From CAYGWX01 sp964353855 [NCBI: uncultured bacterium] (GTDB taxonomy: Bacteria > Edwardsbacteria > CAYGWX01): a DNA stretch of 14,572 bases. The notes under the pieces were generated by a model. It was given only the letters and a program-made list of their open reading frames with translations, ran no database searches and had not been told where the DNA came from. The translations under genes and the position numbers were made by a program. Every line of letters begins with the position of its first letter. Positions within the stretch are counted from its first letter, which is position 1. Shown here one piece after another: positions 1 to 6,687 of this stretch. Location: NCBI GenBank assembly GCA_964353855.1, contig CAYGWX010000065.1, forward strand, positions 1-14,572. The letters run 5' to 3'.

Positions 1-198
1 TGCCGGAACTGCATGCGGGTCTGCCAGTTCGGGGCCCTGGCCTACAGCGCGGCCACCAAGACCGCCTCCATCGACCAGAAGCACTGCTATGGCTGCGGGA
101 TCTGCCGCTCGGTCTGCGCCAAGGAGGCCATTTCGCTCAGGGAGCGAGCCAAGGTGCCGGACGCGGCAAGGCGCTGGCTTGCCGGCACGATGATCTAA
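1..198 (+). CDS. C-terminal fragment of a 2x[4Fe-4S] ferredoxin-domain protein (5' end outside window)
   Basis: The reading frame is open from base 1 to the TAA at 196-198, so only the last 65 residues are present. Two ferredoxin-type cysteine clusters are visible. The first is C1-x2-C4-x3-C8, probably missing one or more Cys beyond the window edge. The second is complete: C29-x2-C32-x2-C35-x3-C39 followed by AKEAI. Each would bind a [4Fe-4S] cluster for electron transfer. The tail after the second cluster is short and basic. What precedes the ferredoxin domain is unknown, so it could be a stand-alone ferredoxin or the end of a larger oxidoreductase. The next gene starts 12 nt downstream behind a GAGGAG ribosome site, suggesting one transcript and a possible electron-donor role for the thioredoxin-like protein that follows (inference). 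Confidence 0.85.
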   Translation, partial: CRNCMRVCQFGALAYSAATKTASIDQKHCYGCGICRSVCAKEAISLRERAKVPDAARRWLAGTMI

Positions 199-210
199 CT
201 GAGGAGCCGA

Positions 211-1317
211 ATGCTCACCCTACGGCGATATTCCTACCTTATCCTCTGGCTCATCTGGCTTGGGGCGCTGGACTATGCCCTGATTGCGGGGAAGGCGGGG
301 GCGGGGTGGCCCTGGGGGATCCTGGGGGGCGGAAGCGCCCTGCTTTTATACTGGCTCATCGCCCGGCCCGGGAAGGGGTCCCTGGCTAGTGAAGAGGACC
401 TGCGGGGCTACTTTGGGAAGGGCCAGCCCGTGGTGGTCTGGCTGTACTCCAACTACTGAGCCAACACCCTGATCATGAGGCCCATCGTGGATGGGCTGAG
501 GAAGGACCTGAAGAGCAAGGCGTCGTTTCTCGCCCTGAACATGGATGACGGAGTTGGTGAGGCGGTAGCCGCTAAACATAAGATCCCTCCCGGGGGATTC
601 GTGGTCTTCAATGCTGAAGGAGAGGAGGTCCTGACAGCGGGATTGCCTCATAAGAAGGCCATCTTAGAGGCCGTTGCTCAGGCCTCTCCGGAAGGGAAGG
701 GCAAGGCTTATTTCGACGGTGTGGCCAAGGATTGGGACGAACTCCGTCAGGCAATGTTTTCGGAGCGGGTCCGGGACCTCGTGGTGAAGGAAAGCCACGT
801 CACCCCGGACTCCGTGGTCGTGGACGTGGGCTGCGGAACAGGATTCCTGTCCAAAGGATTCGTCGGCATCGCCCACCAGGTTATCGGGGTAGATTCCTCG
901 GAGGAGATGCTCACCCAGGTCCGGAACAACCTCTACCAGGCAGCGAACTTCGAGGCCCGGAACGGCCAAGCGGACCGGCTTCCCCTGGACGACGGGGAGG
1001 CGGATCTCGTGGTCGGAAACATGATCCTGCACCACTGTCCAAACCCCTTGGCTGCGATCAAGGAGATGGCCAGAGTCCTTAAAATTGGGGGAAGGCTTCT
1101 CTTGACCGATCTGGACAAGCACGAGCATGAGGAAGTCCGCGAGGAGCACAAGGATCTCTGGCTGGGCTTCGACCGCGAAGACCTGAAGAAGCGGTTCGAG
1201 CTGGCCGGGCTCAAAAACGTGGAGGTCAAGGGAACCGGCGAATCCTGCTGCACGAACTCGTCCTGCGGGGGCGAGATAAAAGTCTCCATCTTCCTGGTAA
1301 GGGGTACGAAGCCTTAA
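211..1317 (+). CDS. Candidate selenoprotein: membrane-anchored thioredoxin-like domain fused to a SAM-dependent methyltransferase, Sec at codon 83 (UGA 457-459)
   Basis: The ATG at 211 follows GAGGAG at 202-207. The frame runs 82 codons to a UGA, then stays open in the same frame for 285 more codons to TAA. Read through, it gives 368 residues. Residues about 6-26 and 33-50 are hydrophobic (two membrane segments). Residues about 70-160 look like a thioredoxin fold: a VVVWLYS strand, then N-Y-U-A-N-T where thioredoxins have CxxC, helix LIMRPIVDGL, strand FLALNMDD, and a cis-Pro-like IPPGGFVVF at 125-133. Residues about 167-345 are a class I methyltransferase: FDGVAKDWDELR, SAM motif VDVGCGTG at 204-211, acidic GVDSSEEM at 226-233, and ADLVVGNMILHH at 264-275. 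Cysteines 346, 347 and 352 cluster near the C-terminus. The start of the second half (Met89) has no membrane segment or active site, so one recoded protein explains both halves better than two genes. A Cys-to-stop pseudogene is the alternative, but the hairpin at 480-496 argues against it. Substrate unknown. Confidence 0.82.
457..496 (+). promoter_or_regulatory. Bacterial SECIS-like element (UGA plus downstream hairpin)
   Basis: The in-frame TGA at 457-459 is followed by a perfect 7-bp stem, GCCCATC (480-486) with GATGGGC (490-496), and a GTG loop at 487-489. A G-U pair (479/497) can extend the stem. There are 27 nt between the UGA and the loop, and the loop begins with G. Known bacterial SECIS elements sit inside the coding sequence just after the UGA, with a short apical loop containing an early G that SelB binds. 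Both the spacing and the loop fit that pattern. Confidence 0.75.
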
Positions 1318-1354
1318 GGTCGCTTCTCCACCCCAGTATTGTGAAAAGCGGAAC

Positions 1355-1383
1355 TTGCAACTCTGAGGGCATTGTGATATGAT
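1355..1383 (+). promoter_or_regulatory. Sigma-70-type promoter for the glutamine synthetase-ior-ptb operon
   Basis: TTGCAA at 1355-1360 (4 of 6 to the -35 consensus) and TATGAT at 1378-1383 (5 of 6 to the -10 consensus) are separated by 17 nt. The position predicts a leader of about 40 nt before the ATG at 1429, with GGAG at 1417-1420 as ribosome site. It lies in the 111-nt gap after the selenoprotein gene, which contains no gene. Confidence 0.6.
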
Positions 1384-1428
1384 ATTATTAAGAGCTTTTA
1401 TCGTAAAACTCCATGTGGAGACTGCACC

Positions 1429-2841
1429 ATGAGCCTTGAAAAGATCAGAGAGCTGGCCCGAAAAGGGAAGGCCGAGTTCATCAACCTGAAGTTCGTGGAC
1501 TTGCCCGGAAACTGGCACCACATCACCTTGCCCGTTTCCCAGCTTGGGCCCAAGCTGTTCCAGCGGGGGGTCGGGATGGACGGGTCCTCGGTCTCGGGGT
1601 TTCGAAAGGTTAAGGCCGGGGACATGGTCTGCATCCCTGACCCGGATACGGCATTTTACGATCCCTTCTGGGAGCGGCCGACCCTCTCCATGATCGGAGA
1701 CTTGGTGGACGTGGACGCCAAGGAGGGATTCTCCCGGGATCCGAGGTACGTCGCCATCAAGGCCGAGAGGTATCTCGCCAAGCTTGGCATCGCCCAGGAA
1801 AGCCTGTGGAGTCCGGAGTTCGAGTTCTACCTCTTCGACGACGTACGCTACGGGGAGAGCGACGGGAAGTCCTTCTACGACGTAGACTCCGGCGAGGCGG
1901 CTTGGAACACGGGCCGGGAGGAGTGCCCCAACCTGGGCTACAAGGTGAAGTACAAGGGAGGCTACCACGTCGGCATGCCCCAGGACACGGCCACGGACCT
2001 GCGCTCCGAGATGGTCCGGAACTTGGAGGGGTGCGGGGTAGGGGTGAAGTACCATCACCACGAGGTCGGGGGAGCCGGGCAGCAGGAGATCGAAGTCCTG
2101 TTTGGAACGTTGACCCGAATGGCGGACCGAACGATGATCGTGAAGCACGTCGTCAAGAACGCCGCCCGCAGGCACGGGAAGACCGCGACCTTCATGCCCA
2201 AGCCCCTGTTCAACGAGCCGGGGAGTGGGATGCACGTCCATCAGTACTTCTCCAGGGGGGAGAAATCCCTGTTCTACGACCGGGGAAAGGAGGACCACCT
2301 CTCCAAGCTGGCGAGGTATTACATCGGCGGGCTCCTGCACCACGTCCGGGCCCTGGCCGCGTTCACCAATCCCAGCACAAACTCCTACAAGCGGCTGATC
2401 CTTGGCTTCGAGGCTCCGGTGAAGGTCTTCTACTCGGTGGGGAACCGAGCGGCCGCGATTCGGATCCCGGGATACGCCACGGCCCCGGAATCCCTGAGGC
2501 TGGAGTACCGGCCCCCGGACGCCACGGCAAACCCCTACCTGGCCTACGCCGGGATGCTGATGGCCGGGATCGACGGCATCCGGAAGAAGCTCGAGCCCGG
2601 CCCGCCCAAGGAAGGAGATGTCTTCTCCCTTCCCGAAAAGGAGTTCAAGAGGATCCCGACGCTCCCGCTGAGTCTGGAGGAGGCCCTGGACGAGCTGGAG
2701 CGGGACCAGGAGTTCCTCAAGGCCGGGGACGTGTTCACCGAGGACCTGATCCAGGCCTGGCTTTCCTTCAAGCGCCGGGAGGCCGAGGAGGTGCGGATCC
2801 GGATCCATCCCCATGAGTATGCGCTGTACTACGATTGCTGA
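1429..2841 (+). CDS. Type I glutamine synthetase, divergent paralog
   Basis: A 470-residue GlnA-family protein; the reaction for the family is glutamate + NH3 + ATP to glutamine. The beta-grasp domain carries DGSS at 51-54. The catalytic domain shows PEFEFYLF (129-136) with metal-ligand glutamates, HHEVGGAGQQEIE (210-222), the ATP-binding block around KPLFNEPGSGMHVHQ (258-272), and NPYLAYAG near 370. The length is normal for the family. It differs from the textbook enzyme: the ATP-site motif reads NEPGSGMH rather than NGSGMH; there is no NLY adenylylation motif (the region reads GDVFSLP); and the feedback-loop Arg of GSI-alpha is not in the usual position (SGFRKVKAG). A paralog with the classical motifs lies at 6688-8013. 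It starts an apparent operon with iorA, iorB and ptb. A related glutamate-amine ligase cannot be excluded. Confidence 0.88.
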   Translation: MSLEKIRELARKGKAEFINLKFVDLPGNWHHITLPVSQLGPKLFQRGVGMDGSSVSGFRKVKAGDMVCIPDPDTAFYDPFWERPTLSMIGDLVDVDAKEGFSRDPRYVAIKAERYLAKLGIAQESLWSPEFEFYLFDDVRYGESDGKSFYDVDSGEAAWNTGREECPNLGYKVKYKGGYHVGMPQDTATDLRSEMVRNLEGCGVGVKYHHHEVGGAGQQEIEVLFGTLTRMADRTMIVKHVVKNAARRHGKTATFMPKPLFNEPGSGMHVHQYFSRGEKSLFYDRGKEDHLSKLARYYIGGLLHHVRALAAFTNPSTNSYKRLILGFEAPVKVFYSVGNRAAAIRIPGYATAPESLRLEYRPPDATANPYLAYAGMLMAGIDGIRKKLEPGPPKEGDVFSLPEKEFKRIPTLPLSLEEALDELERDQEFLKAGDVFTEDLIQAWLSFKRREAEEVRIRIHPHEYALYYDC

Positions 2842-2877
2842 CCTTTCGGTTGAAGAGAAGAAACAGGAGAGTGGAGA

Positions 2878-4599
2878 GTGAAAGCCTTTCTGTCAGGCAA
2901 TGAAGCCGTAGCCCGGGGGGCCTACGAGGCCGGGGTCCGCTTCGCCGCGGCCTATCCCGGGACGCCGAGCACGGAGATCCTGGAGAACTGCGCCAAGTAC
3001 CCCGAGATCGCCTCGCAGTGGTCCACCAACGAGAAAGTCGCCATGGAGGTCACCATCGGAGCCTCCCTGGGGGGGGCGCGCAGCCTGGTGGCCATGAAGC
3101 ACGTCGGCCTGAACGTGGCTGCGGACCCCTTTTTCACCCTGTCCTATACCGGGGTGAACGGGGGAGTGGTGGTGGTCTCGGCTGACGATCCCGGGATGCA
3201 TTCCTCCCAGAACGAGCAGGACAACCGGCATTACGCCCCATTCGCCAAGGTTCCGATGCTCGAGCCCTCGGACAGCCAGGAGGCCAAGGATTTCGTTAAG
3301 GTCGGGATGGAGATCTCCGAAGTCTTCGACACCCCGGTGCTCCTGAGGATGACCACGAGGGTGTGCCACTCCAAGAGCGTGGTCGAGCTCGGAGAGCGGG
3401 CGGAGCCCCCTAAAAAAACCTATCAGAAGGACTTCGCCAAGTACGTGGTCCTGCCCAGCAACGCAAGGAAGAGGCACGTCTTCGTGGAGGAGCGGACGAA
3501 GAAGTTAGAGGAGTATTCAGAGAGGTTCCCGGGGAACCGCATCGAGCCCGGGGAACCAGAGTTGGGCGTGGTCACGGGAAGCGTGGCCTACCAATACGCC
3601 CGGGAGGTGTTCCCCAAAGCCACCTTCCTCAAGCTTTCCATGTCCTACCCCTTGCCCAGGAAGCTCATTCGGGAGTTCGCAGGGAAGGTCAAGAAAATCG
3701 TGGTCATCGAAGAGCTGGACCCTTACATCGAGGAGAACCTGAAAGCCATGGGGATCCCGGTGGAGGGGAAGTCCAAAATCCCGCTCTGCGGGGAGCTGTC
3801 CACGGAAACTGTGGCCAAGGCCTTCGGGGAGGAGATCAAGCCTTATGCTCTGCCCGTGGAGGTCCCGATCCGGTTCCCGGTGCTCTGCCCGGGCTGTCCC
3901 CATTCCGGGATCTACTACGTGCTCAAGACCCTCAAGGCCACGGTTACCGGGGACATTGGTTGCTACACCCTGGGTGGGATGCCGCCCCTGTCCGCGATGG
4001 ACACCTGCATCTGCATGGGAGCCTCGGTGGGCATGGCCCTGGGCATGGAGAAGGCAATGGGCCGGGACTCCGCCAAGCGGATCGTAGCCACGATAGGGGA
4101 CTCCACCTTTCTGCACTCCGGGATCACCGGGCTCCTGGACATTGTGTACAACAAGGGGGTCTCCACGGTCTGCATCCTGGACAACGGGACCACGGCGATG
4201 ACCGGGCACCAGGACCATCCCGGGACCGGCAAGACCCTGGCCAAAGAGCCGACCTCCAAGGTGGACTACGCCGCCCTGGCCCGTTCGCTGGGGATCAAGG
4301 ACGTGAAGGTGATCGACCCCTACGACCTCAAGGCGGTTCGGGAAGCGTTCAAGGACTCCCTGTCCCGGGCGGAGCCCTCCGTGGTCATCGCTCAGCGGGC
4401 CTGCGTGCTCCTGGACCGGAAGCGGGCCAAGCCACCGGCCGTGGACCTGGAGAAGTGCAACGCCTGCGGGCTGTGCTTCCTGCTGGGCTGTCCGGCGATG
4501 GAGAAAGCGGACGGCAAGCCCGTGATCAACGAGGTGTTCTGCGTGGGGTGCCACGTTTGCGCCGAGATCTGCAACCGCGAAGCCCTGCAGGCGCTGTAA
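2878..4599 (+). CDS. iorA: Indolepyruvate:ferredoxin oxidoreductase, alpha subunit
   Basis: A 573-residue catalytic subunit that oxidatively decarboxylates aryl (and probably other) 2-oxoacids to acyl-CoA, passing electrons to ferredoxin. It is O2-sensitive and cytoplasmic. The N-terminal pyrimidine-binding domain contains YPGTPSTEI and the family block DDPGMHSSQNEQDNRHYA (about residues 103-120). The TPP domain contains CPGCPHSGIYY, GDIGC at 358-362, GDS at 407-409 and DNGTTAMTG at 435-443, the TPP/Mg motif pair. The C-terminal ferredoxin domain holds Cys527, 530, 533 and 537, and Cys555, 558, 561 and 565. Full length. Start: GTG at 2878, preceded by an AGGAGAGTGGAGA purine run and agreeing with the conserved MKAFLSGNEA N-terminus. 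It is 36 nt after the glutamine synthetase and 35 nt before iorB. Confidence 0.95.
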   Translation: MKAFLSGNEAVARGAYEAGVRFAAAYPGTPSTEILENCAKYPEIASQWSTNEKVAMEVTIGASLGGARSLVAMKHVGLNVAADPFFTLSYTGVNGGVVVVSADDPGMHSSQNEQDNRHYAPFAKVPMLEPSDSQEAKDFVKVGMEISEVFDTPVLLRMTTRVCHSKSVVELGERAEPPKKTYQKDFAKYVVLPSNARKRHVFVEERTKKLEEYSERFPGNRIEPGEPELGVVTGSVAYQYAREVFPKATFLKLSMSYPLPRKLIREFAGKVKKIVVIEELDPYIEENLKAMGIPVEGKSKIPLCGELSTETVAKAFGEEIKPYALPVEVPIRFPVLCPGCPHSGIYYVLKTLKATVTGDIGCYTLGGMPPLSAMDTCICMGASVGMALGMEKAMGRDSAKRIVATIGDSTFLHSGITGLLDIVYNKGVSTVCILDNGTTAMTGHQDHPGTGKTLAKEPTSKVDYAALARSLGIKDVKVIDPYDLKAVREAFKDSLSRAEPSVVIAQRACVLLDRKRAKPPAVDLEKCNACGLCFLLGCPAMEKADGKPVINEVFCVGCHVCAEICNREALQAL

Positions 4600-4634
4600 G
4601 GCCGCGGTCAACCATAAACCAAAGTGAGAAAGCG

Positions 4635-5231
4635 ATGAAACCGACAACCAGCGTGATCCTCTCCGGGGTGGGAGGGCAGGGCATCCTCCTGGCCGGGGAG
4701 ATCCTGGCTACGGCCGCGATGAACTCCGGGTTCGACGCCAAGAAGTCCGAGGTCCACGGGATGGCCCAGCGGGGGGGAAGCGTGGTGGCCCACGTGCGCT
4801 TCGGGGAGAAGGTCTACTCCCCCCTGGCCAAGATGGGGGAGGCGGACTACCTCGTGGCCTTTGAGCGACTGGAGGCCCTGCGCTACCTGCCTCTGGTGAA
4901 GAACGGCGGGACCGTGGTGATGAACGACCAACGCATCGTGCCCCTGTCCGTGACGTTCGGGGCGGGTGCCTATCCCGAGAAGATCGAGGAGATGCTCTCA
5001 GGCCGGGCCAAGGCCGTGGAGGTGATCCCGGCCCTGGCCATCGCACAGGAGATGGGAAACACCAACGTGGTGAACCTGGTGATGCTCGGGGCGCTCTCCA
5101 AATACCTTATCTTCCCGGAGGAGACCTGGCAGAAATCCTTGGAGGAGCGGGTGCCGAAGAAGTTCCTGGAGCTGAACCAGAAGGCCTTCGCCCGCGGGGC
5201 CGAAGCCGCCCGGACCAAGGTCACGGCATAG
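4635..5231 (+). CDS. iorB: Indolepyruvate:ferredoxin oxidoreductase, beta subunit
   Basis: A 198-residue gamma-type 2-oxoacid:ferredoxin oxidoreductase subunit, the partner of IorA. The N-terminus reads SVILSGVGGQGILLAGEIL, the family's glycine-rich CoA/nucleotide-loop signature, followed by SEVHGMAQRGGSVVAHVRFG, a hallmark of this subunit, and later NTNVVNLVMLGAL. The ATG at 4635 has only a weak purine run (GTGAGAAAG) upstream, but the protein N-terminus matches the family, so translation probably depends on passage from iorA. Ptb follows 12 nt downstream. Confidence 0.94.
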   Translation: MKPTTSVILSGVGGQGILLAGEILATAAMNSGFDAKKSEVHGMAQRGGSVVAHVRFGEKVYSPLAKMGEADYLVAFERLEALRYLPLVKNGGTVVMNDQRIVPLSVTFGAGAYPEKIEEMLSGRAKAVEVIPALAIAQEMGNTNVVNLVMLGALSKYLIFPEETWQKSLEERVPKKFLELNQKAFARGAEAARTKVTA

Positions 5232-5243
5232 GAGAGGGGAGGG

Positions 5244-6146
5244 ATGATCACCTCACTTGCCGATGTCCTGAAGGCAGCCAAGGCCCGCGGCCCCAAGACC
5301 CTGGTCATGCCTTCGGCCCATGAGGAGGCGGCCTTGGAAGCCTGCGTCCTGGCCAAGAGGGATAATCTGGCTGAAAGCATCCTTCTCGGCGAGAAGGCCA
5401 AGATCGCCGAGGGGCTGAAGAAGGTCGGGGGGAACCCCAAGGATTTCGAGATCCTCGAGGAGCCGGACACGGATGCCTCCGCGGCCCGGGCTGTAGCCCT
5501 GATCCGGGCGGGGAAGGCCGACGTCCTGCTCAAGGGGCACATGCAGACCGCCCAGCTCCTTAAGCCTGTGCTGGACCCGGACAAGGGCCTGCGCACCGGG
5601 CGCCTGCTCTCGGACGTGTTCATGTACGAGGACCCGCTGGCTTCCAAGCCAAGGCTGATGTTCCTGACCGATGGGGGGGTGAACCCCATGCCAGACATCC
5701 AGCAGAAGAAACAGATCATCGAGAACGCCGTAGAGGTCTGCCTGGCGATGGGCATCCAGAACCCCAAGGTGGCCTGCCTGGCGGCCGTGGAACTGCCCTC
5801 GCCTAAGATGCCCGCAACCACGGACGCTGTGGAGCTCAAGGCGATGAACCAGCGCGGGGAGATTCAGGGGTGCGTGGTGGACGGGCCGTTCGCCTTCGAC
5901 AACGCCATCCTGGCCTGGTGCGCCGAAGCCAAAGGGATCAAGTCCGTGGTCCCCGGCAACGCCGACATCCTCCTGGCTCCGAGCGTGGAGGTGGGGAACA
6001 TCCTGGCCAAAAGCATCATCTACTATGTCAAGGCGAAGATGGGGCACATCGTGAAGGGGGCCAAGGCTCCAGTGGTCATCTCCTCGCGGACCGACGAGGC
6101 CGAGGCCAAGGTGGCCTGTGTAGCAATGGCCCTGGTCTGCGCTTGA
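5244..6146 (+). CDS. ptb: Phosphate butyryltransferase (phosphate acyltransferase)
   Basis: A 300-residue member of the phosphate acetyl/butyryltransferase family, which converts acyl-CoA + Pi to acyl-phosphate + CoA. Seen in sequence: N-terminal LVMPSAHEEAALEA, DVLLKGHMQTAQLLKPVL, TGRLLSDVFMYE, MFLTDGGVNPMPD and C-terminal SVVPGNADILLAPSVEVGNI with KAPVVISSRTDEAEAK. The length is typical for Ptb and shorter than multi-domain Pta. The ATG follows a GGGGAGGG ribosome site that begins right after the iorB stop. Beside iorAB it would turn aryl- or branched-acyl-CoA into acyl-phosphate. A kinase (Buk-like) would complete ATP formation, but none is present here. Substrate range is inferred from context; no CDS lies between it and the hairpin at 6191-6218. 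Confidence 0.93.
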   Translation: MITSLADVLKAAKARGPKTLVMPSAHEEAALEACVLAKRDNLAESILLGEKAKIAEGLKKVGGNPKDFEILEEPDTDASAARAVALIRAGKADVLLKGHMQTAQLLKPVLDPDKGLRTGRLLSDVFMYEDPLASKPRLMFLTDGGVNPMPDIQQKKQIIENAVEVCLAMGIQNPKVACLAAVELPSPKMPATTDAVELKAMNQRGEIQGCVVDGPFAFDNAILAWCAEAKGIKSVVPGNADILLAPSVEVGNILAKSIIYYVKAKMGHIVKGAKAPVVISSRTDEAEAKVACVAMALVCA

Positions 6147-6184
6147 AAGAAAAGGAAGACGGAAACAGGTAGAGAAAATAGGGG

Positions 6185-6218
6185 AAAAAAGGCGGGGTGC
6201 GATTTATCGCGCCCCGCC
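6185..6218 (-). terminator. Intrinsic terminator for the minus-strand glnA-TPR unit, possibly bidirectional
   Basis: A 13-pair inverted repeat (6191-6203 with 6206-6218, near-continuous GC) is flanked at 6185-6190 by AAAAAA, which reads as TTTTTT after the hairpin on the minus strand. The one imperfect pair (6198/6211) is U-G on the plus strand but A-C on the minus strand, so the hairpin itself forms best on the plus strand, where it follows ptb without a U-tract. It probably serves both converging transcripts. Confidence 0.75.
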
Positions 6219-6228
6219 CTGAAGTTTA

Positions 6229-6310
6229 ATAAGGCTGGCTGAGCCGTAGTGGCGGTAACGACTCCCGCGGTCCCCGCTTCTGTTTGACAGGGTGCGAATC
6301 CCAGCCTTAT
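6229..6310 (-). ncRNA. Unassigned multi-hairpin RNA element in the 3' region of the glnA-TPR transcript
   Basis: A perfect 10-bp outer stem (6229-6238 with 6301-6310) encloses three hairpins on the minus strand. They are CTGT/ACAG with a CAA loop (6280-6290), GCGG/CCGC with a GGA loop (6267-6277) and GAGTCGT/ACGGCTC with a 10-nt loop (6241-6264). The last one pairs fully only as minus-strand RNA (U-G at 6261/6244; A-C on the plus strand), which suggests the direction of transcription. On the plus strand the string GGGTGCGAATCCC resembles a tRNA T-arm, but no anticodon arm can be drawn. It sits between the TPR gene and its terminator. I do not recognise a known family. Confidence 0.4.
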
Positions 6311-6329
6311 GACTTATTAAGAATCCGCC

Positions 6330-6632
6330 CTAATCCGGCCCCTCCAAAGAGCGCCTCGTTCCGTCATCCCAAAGCGGCCAGCGTTCCAGGAGAACGAGCC
6401 GCTTCCGATACTCCAACGCCTCCGGGTCGCGGCCCTGTTTCTCCAGAACCATGGCCAGACCCTCCAAAGCCCCGGCGTCATCCGGGACGACACGGAGGGC
6501 CTCGCGATAGGCCTTCTCGGCCCCGGGGAATTTGCCCTGCCTGGCCAGGTCATCCCCCAGGCTGCGGTGTTCCACGGCGTCCCTTCGTCTCGGGCGGCCG
6601 GGCTTGCGAGCCTTCGCTTTTCCCTTTGTCAT
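6330..6632 (-). CDS. Small TPR-repeat protein downstream of glutamine synthetase
   Basis: A 100-residue protein. The N-terminus is strongly basic (KGKAKARKPGRPRRR). Residues about 22-82 form two tetratricopeptide-like helical hairpins (SLGDDLARQGKFPGAEKAYREAL... and AGALEGLAMVLEKQGRDPEAL), a protein-protein interaction fold. The ATG at 6632 is chosen because a GGGGGAAAGG run lies just upstream; longer frames would run out of phase into the glutamine synthetase gene. It begins 55 nt after that gene and is probably co-transcribed. No enzymatic motif is seen, and the role is unknown. An adaptor or regulator for the neighbouring synthetase is only a guess. Confidence 0.65.
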   Translation of the reverse strand: MTKGKAKARKPGRPRRRDAVEHRSLGDDLARQGKFPGAEKAYREALRVVPDDAGALEGLAMVLEKQGRDPEALEYRKRLVLLERWPLWDDGTRRSLEGPD

Positions 6633-6687
6633 CGTTTTACCTTTCCCCCGAAAGCACGGCCCGGCAAGGCTTCCGGGACCGCTTCCT

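Noticed and set aside
475-1317. Separate methyltransferase gene starting at Met 475
   Set aside because: The ATG lies inside the first helix of a thioredoxin fold, without a ribosome site, and would lose the active site.
664-2814. Very long minus-strand open frame (716 codons) opposite the methyltransferase and glutamine synthetase genes
   Set aside because: It lies antisense to two well-supported genes, is rich in Gly, Pro, Leu and Val without motifs, and is a GC-rich shadow frame.
3960-4634. N-terminal extension of iorB in an overlapping frame
   Set aside because: The frame runs inside iorA with no family similarity; IorB begins at the ATG at 4635 where the conserved N-terminus starts.
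6229-6310. tRNA-Sec or another tRNA gene
   Set aside because: T-arm-like and D-loop-like strings are present on the plus strand, but the T-stem overlaps the acceptor stem and no 7-nt anticodon loop or UCA anticodon can be placed.
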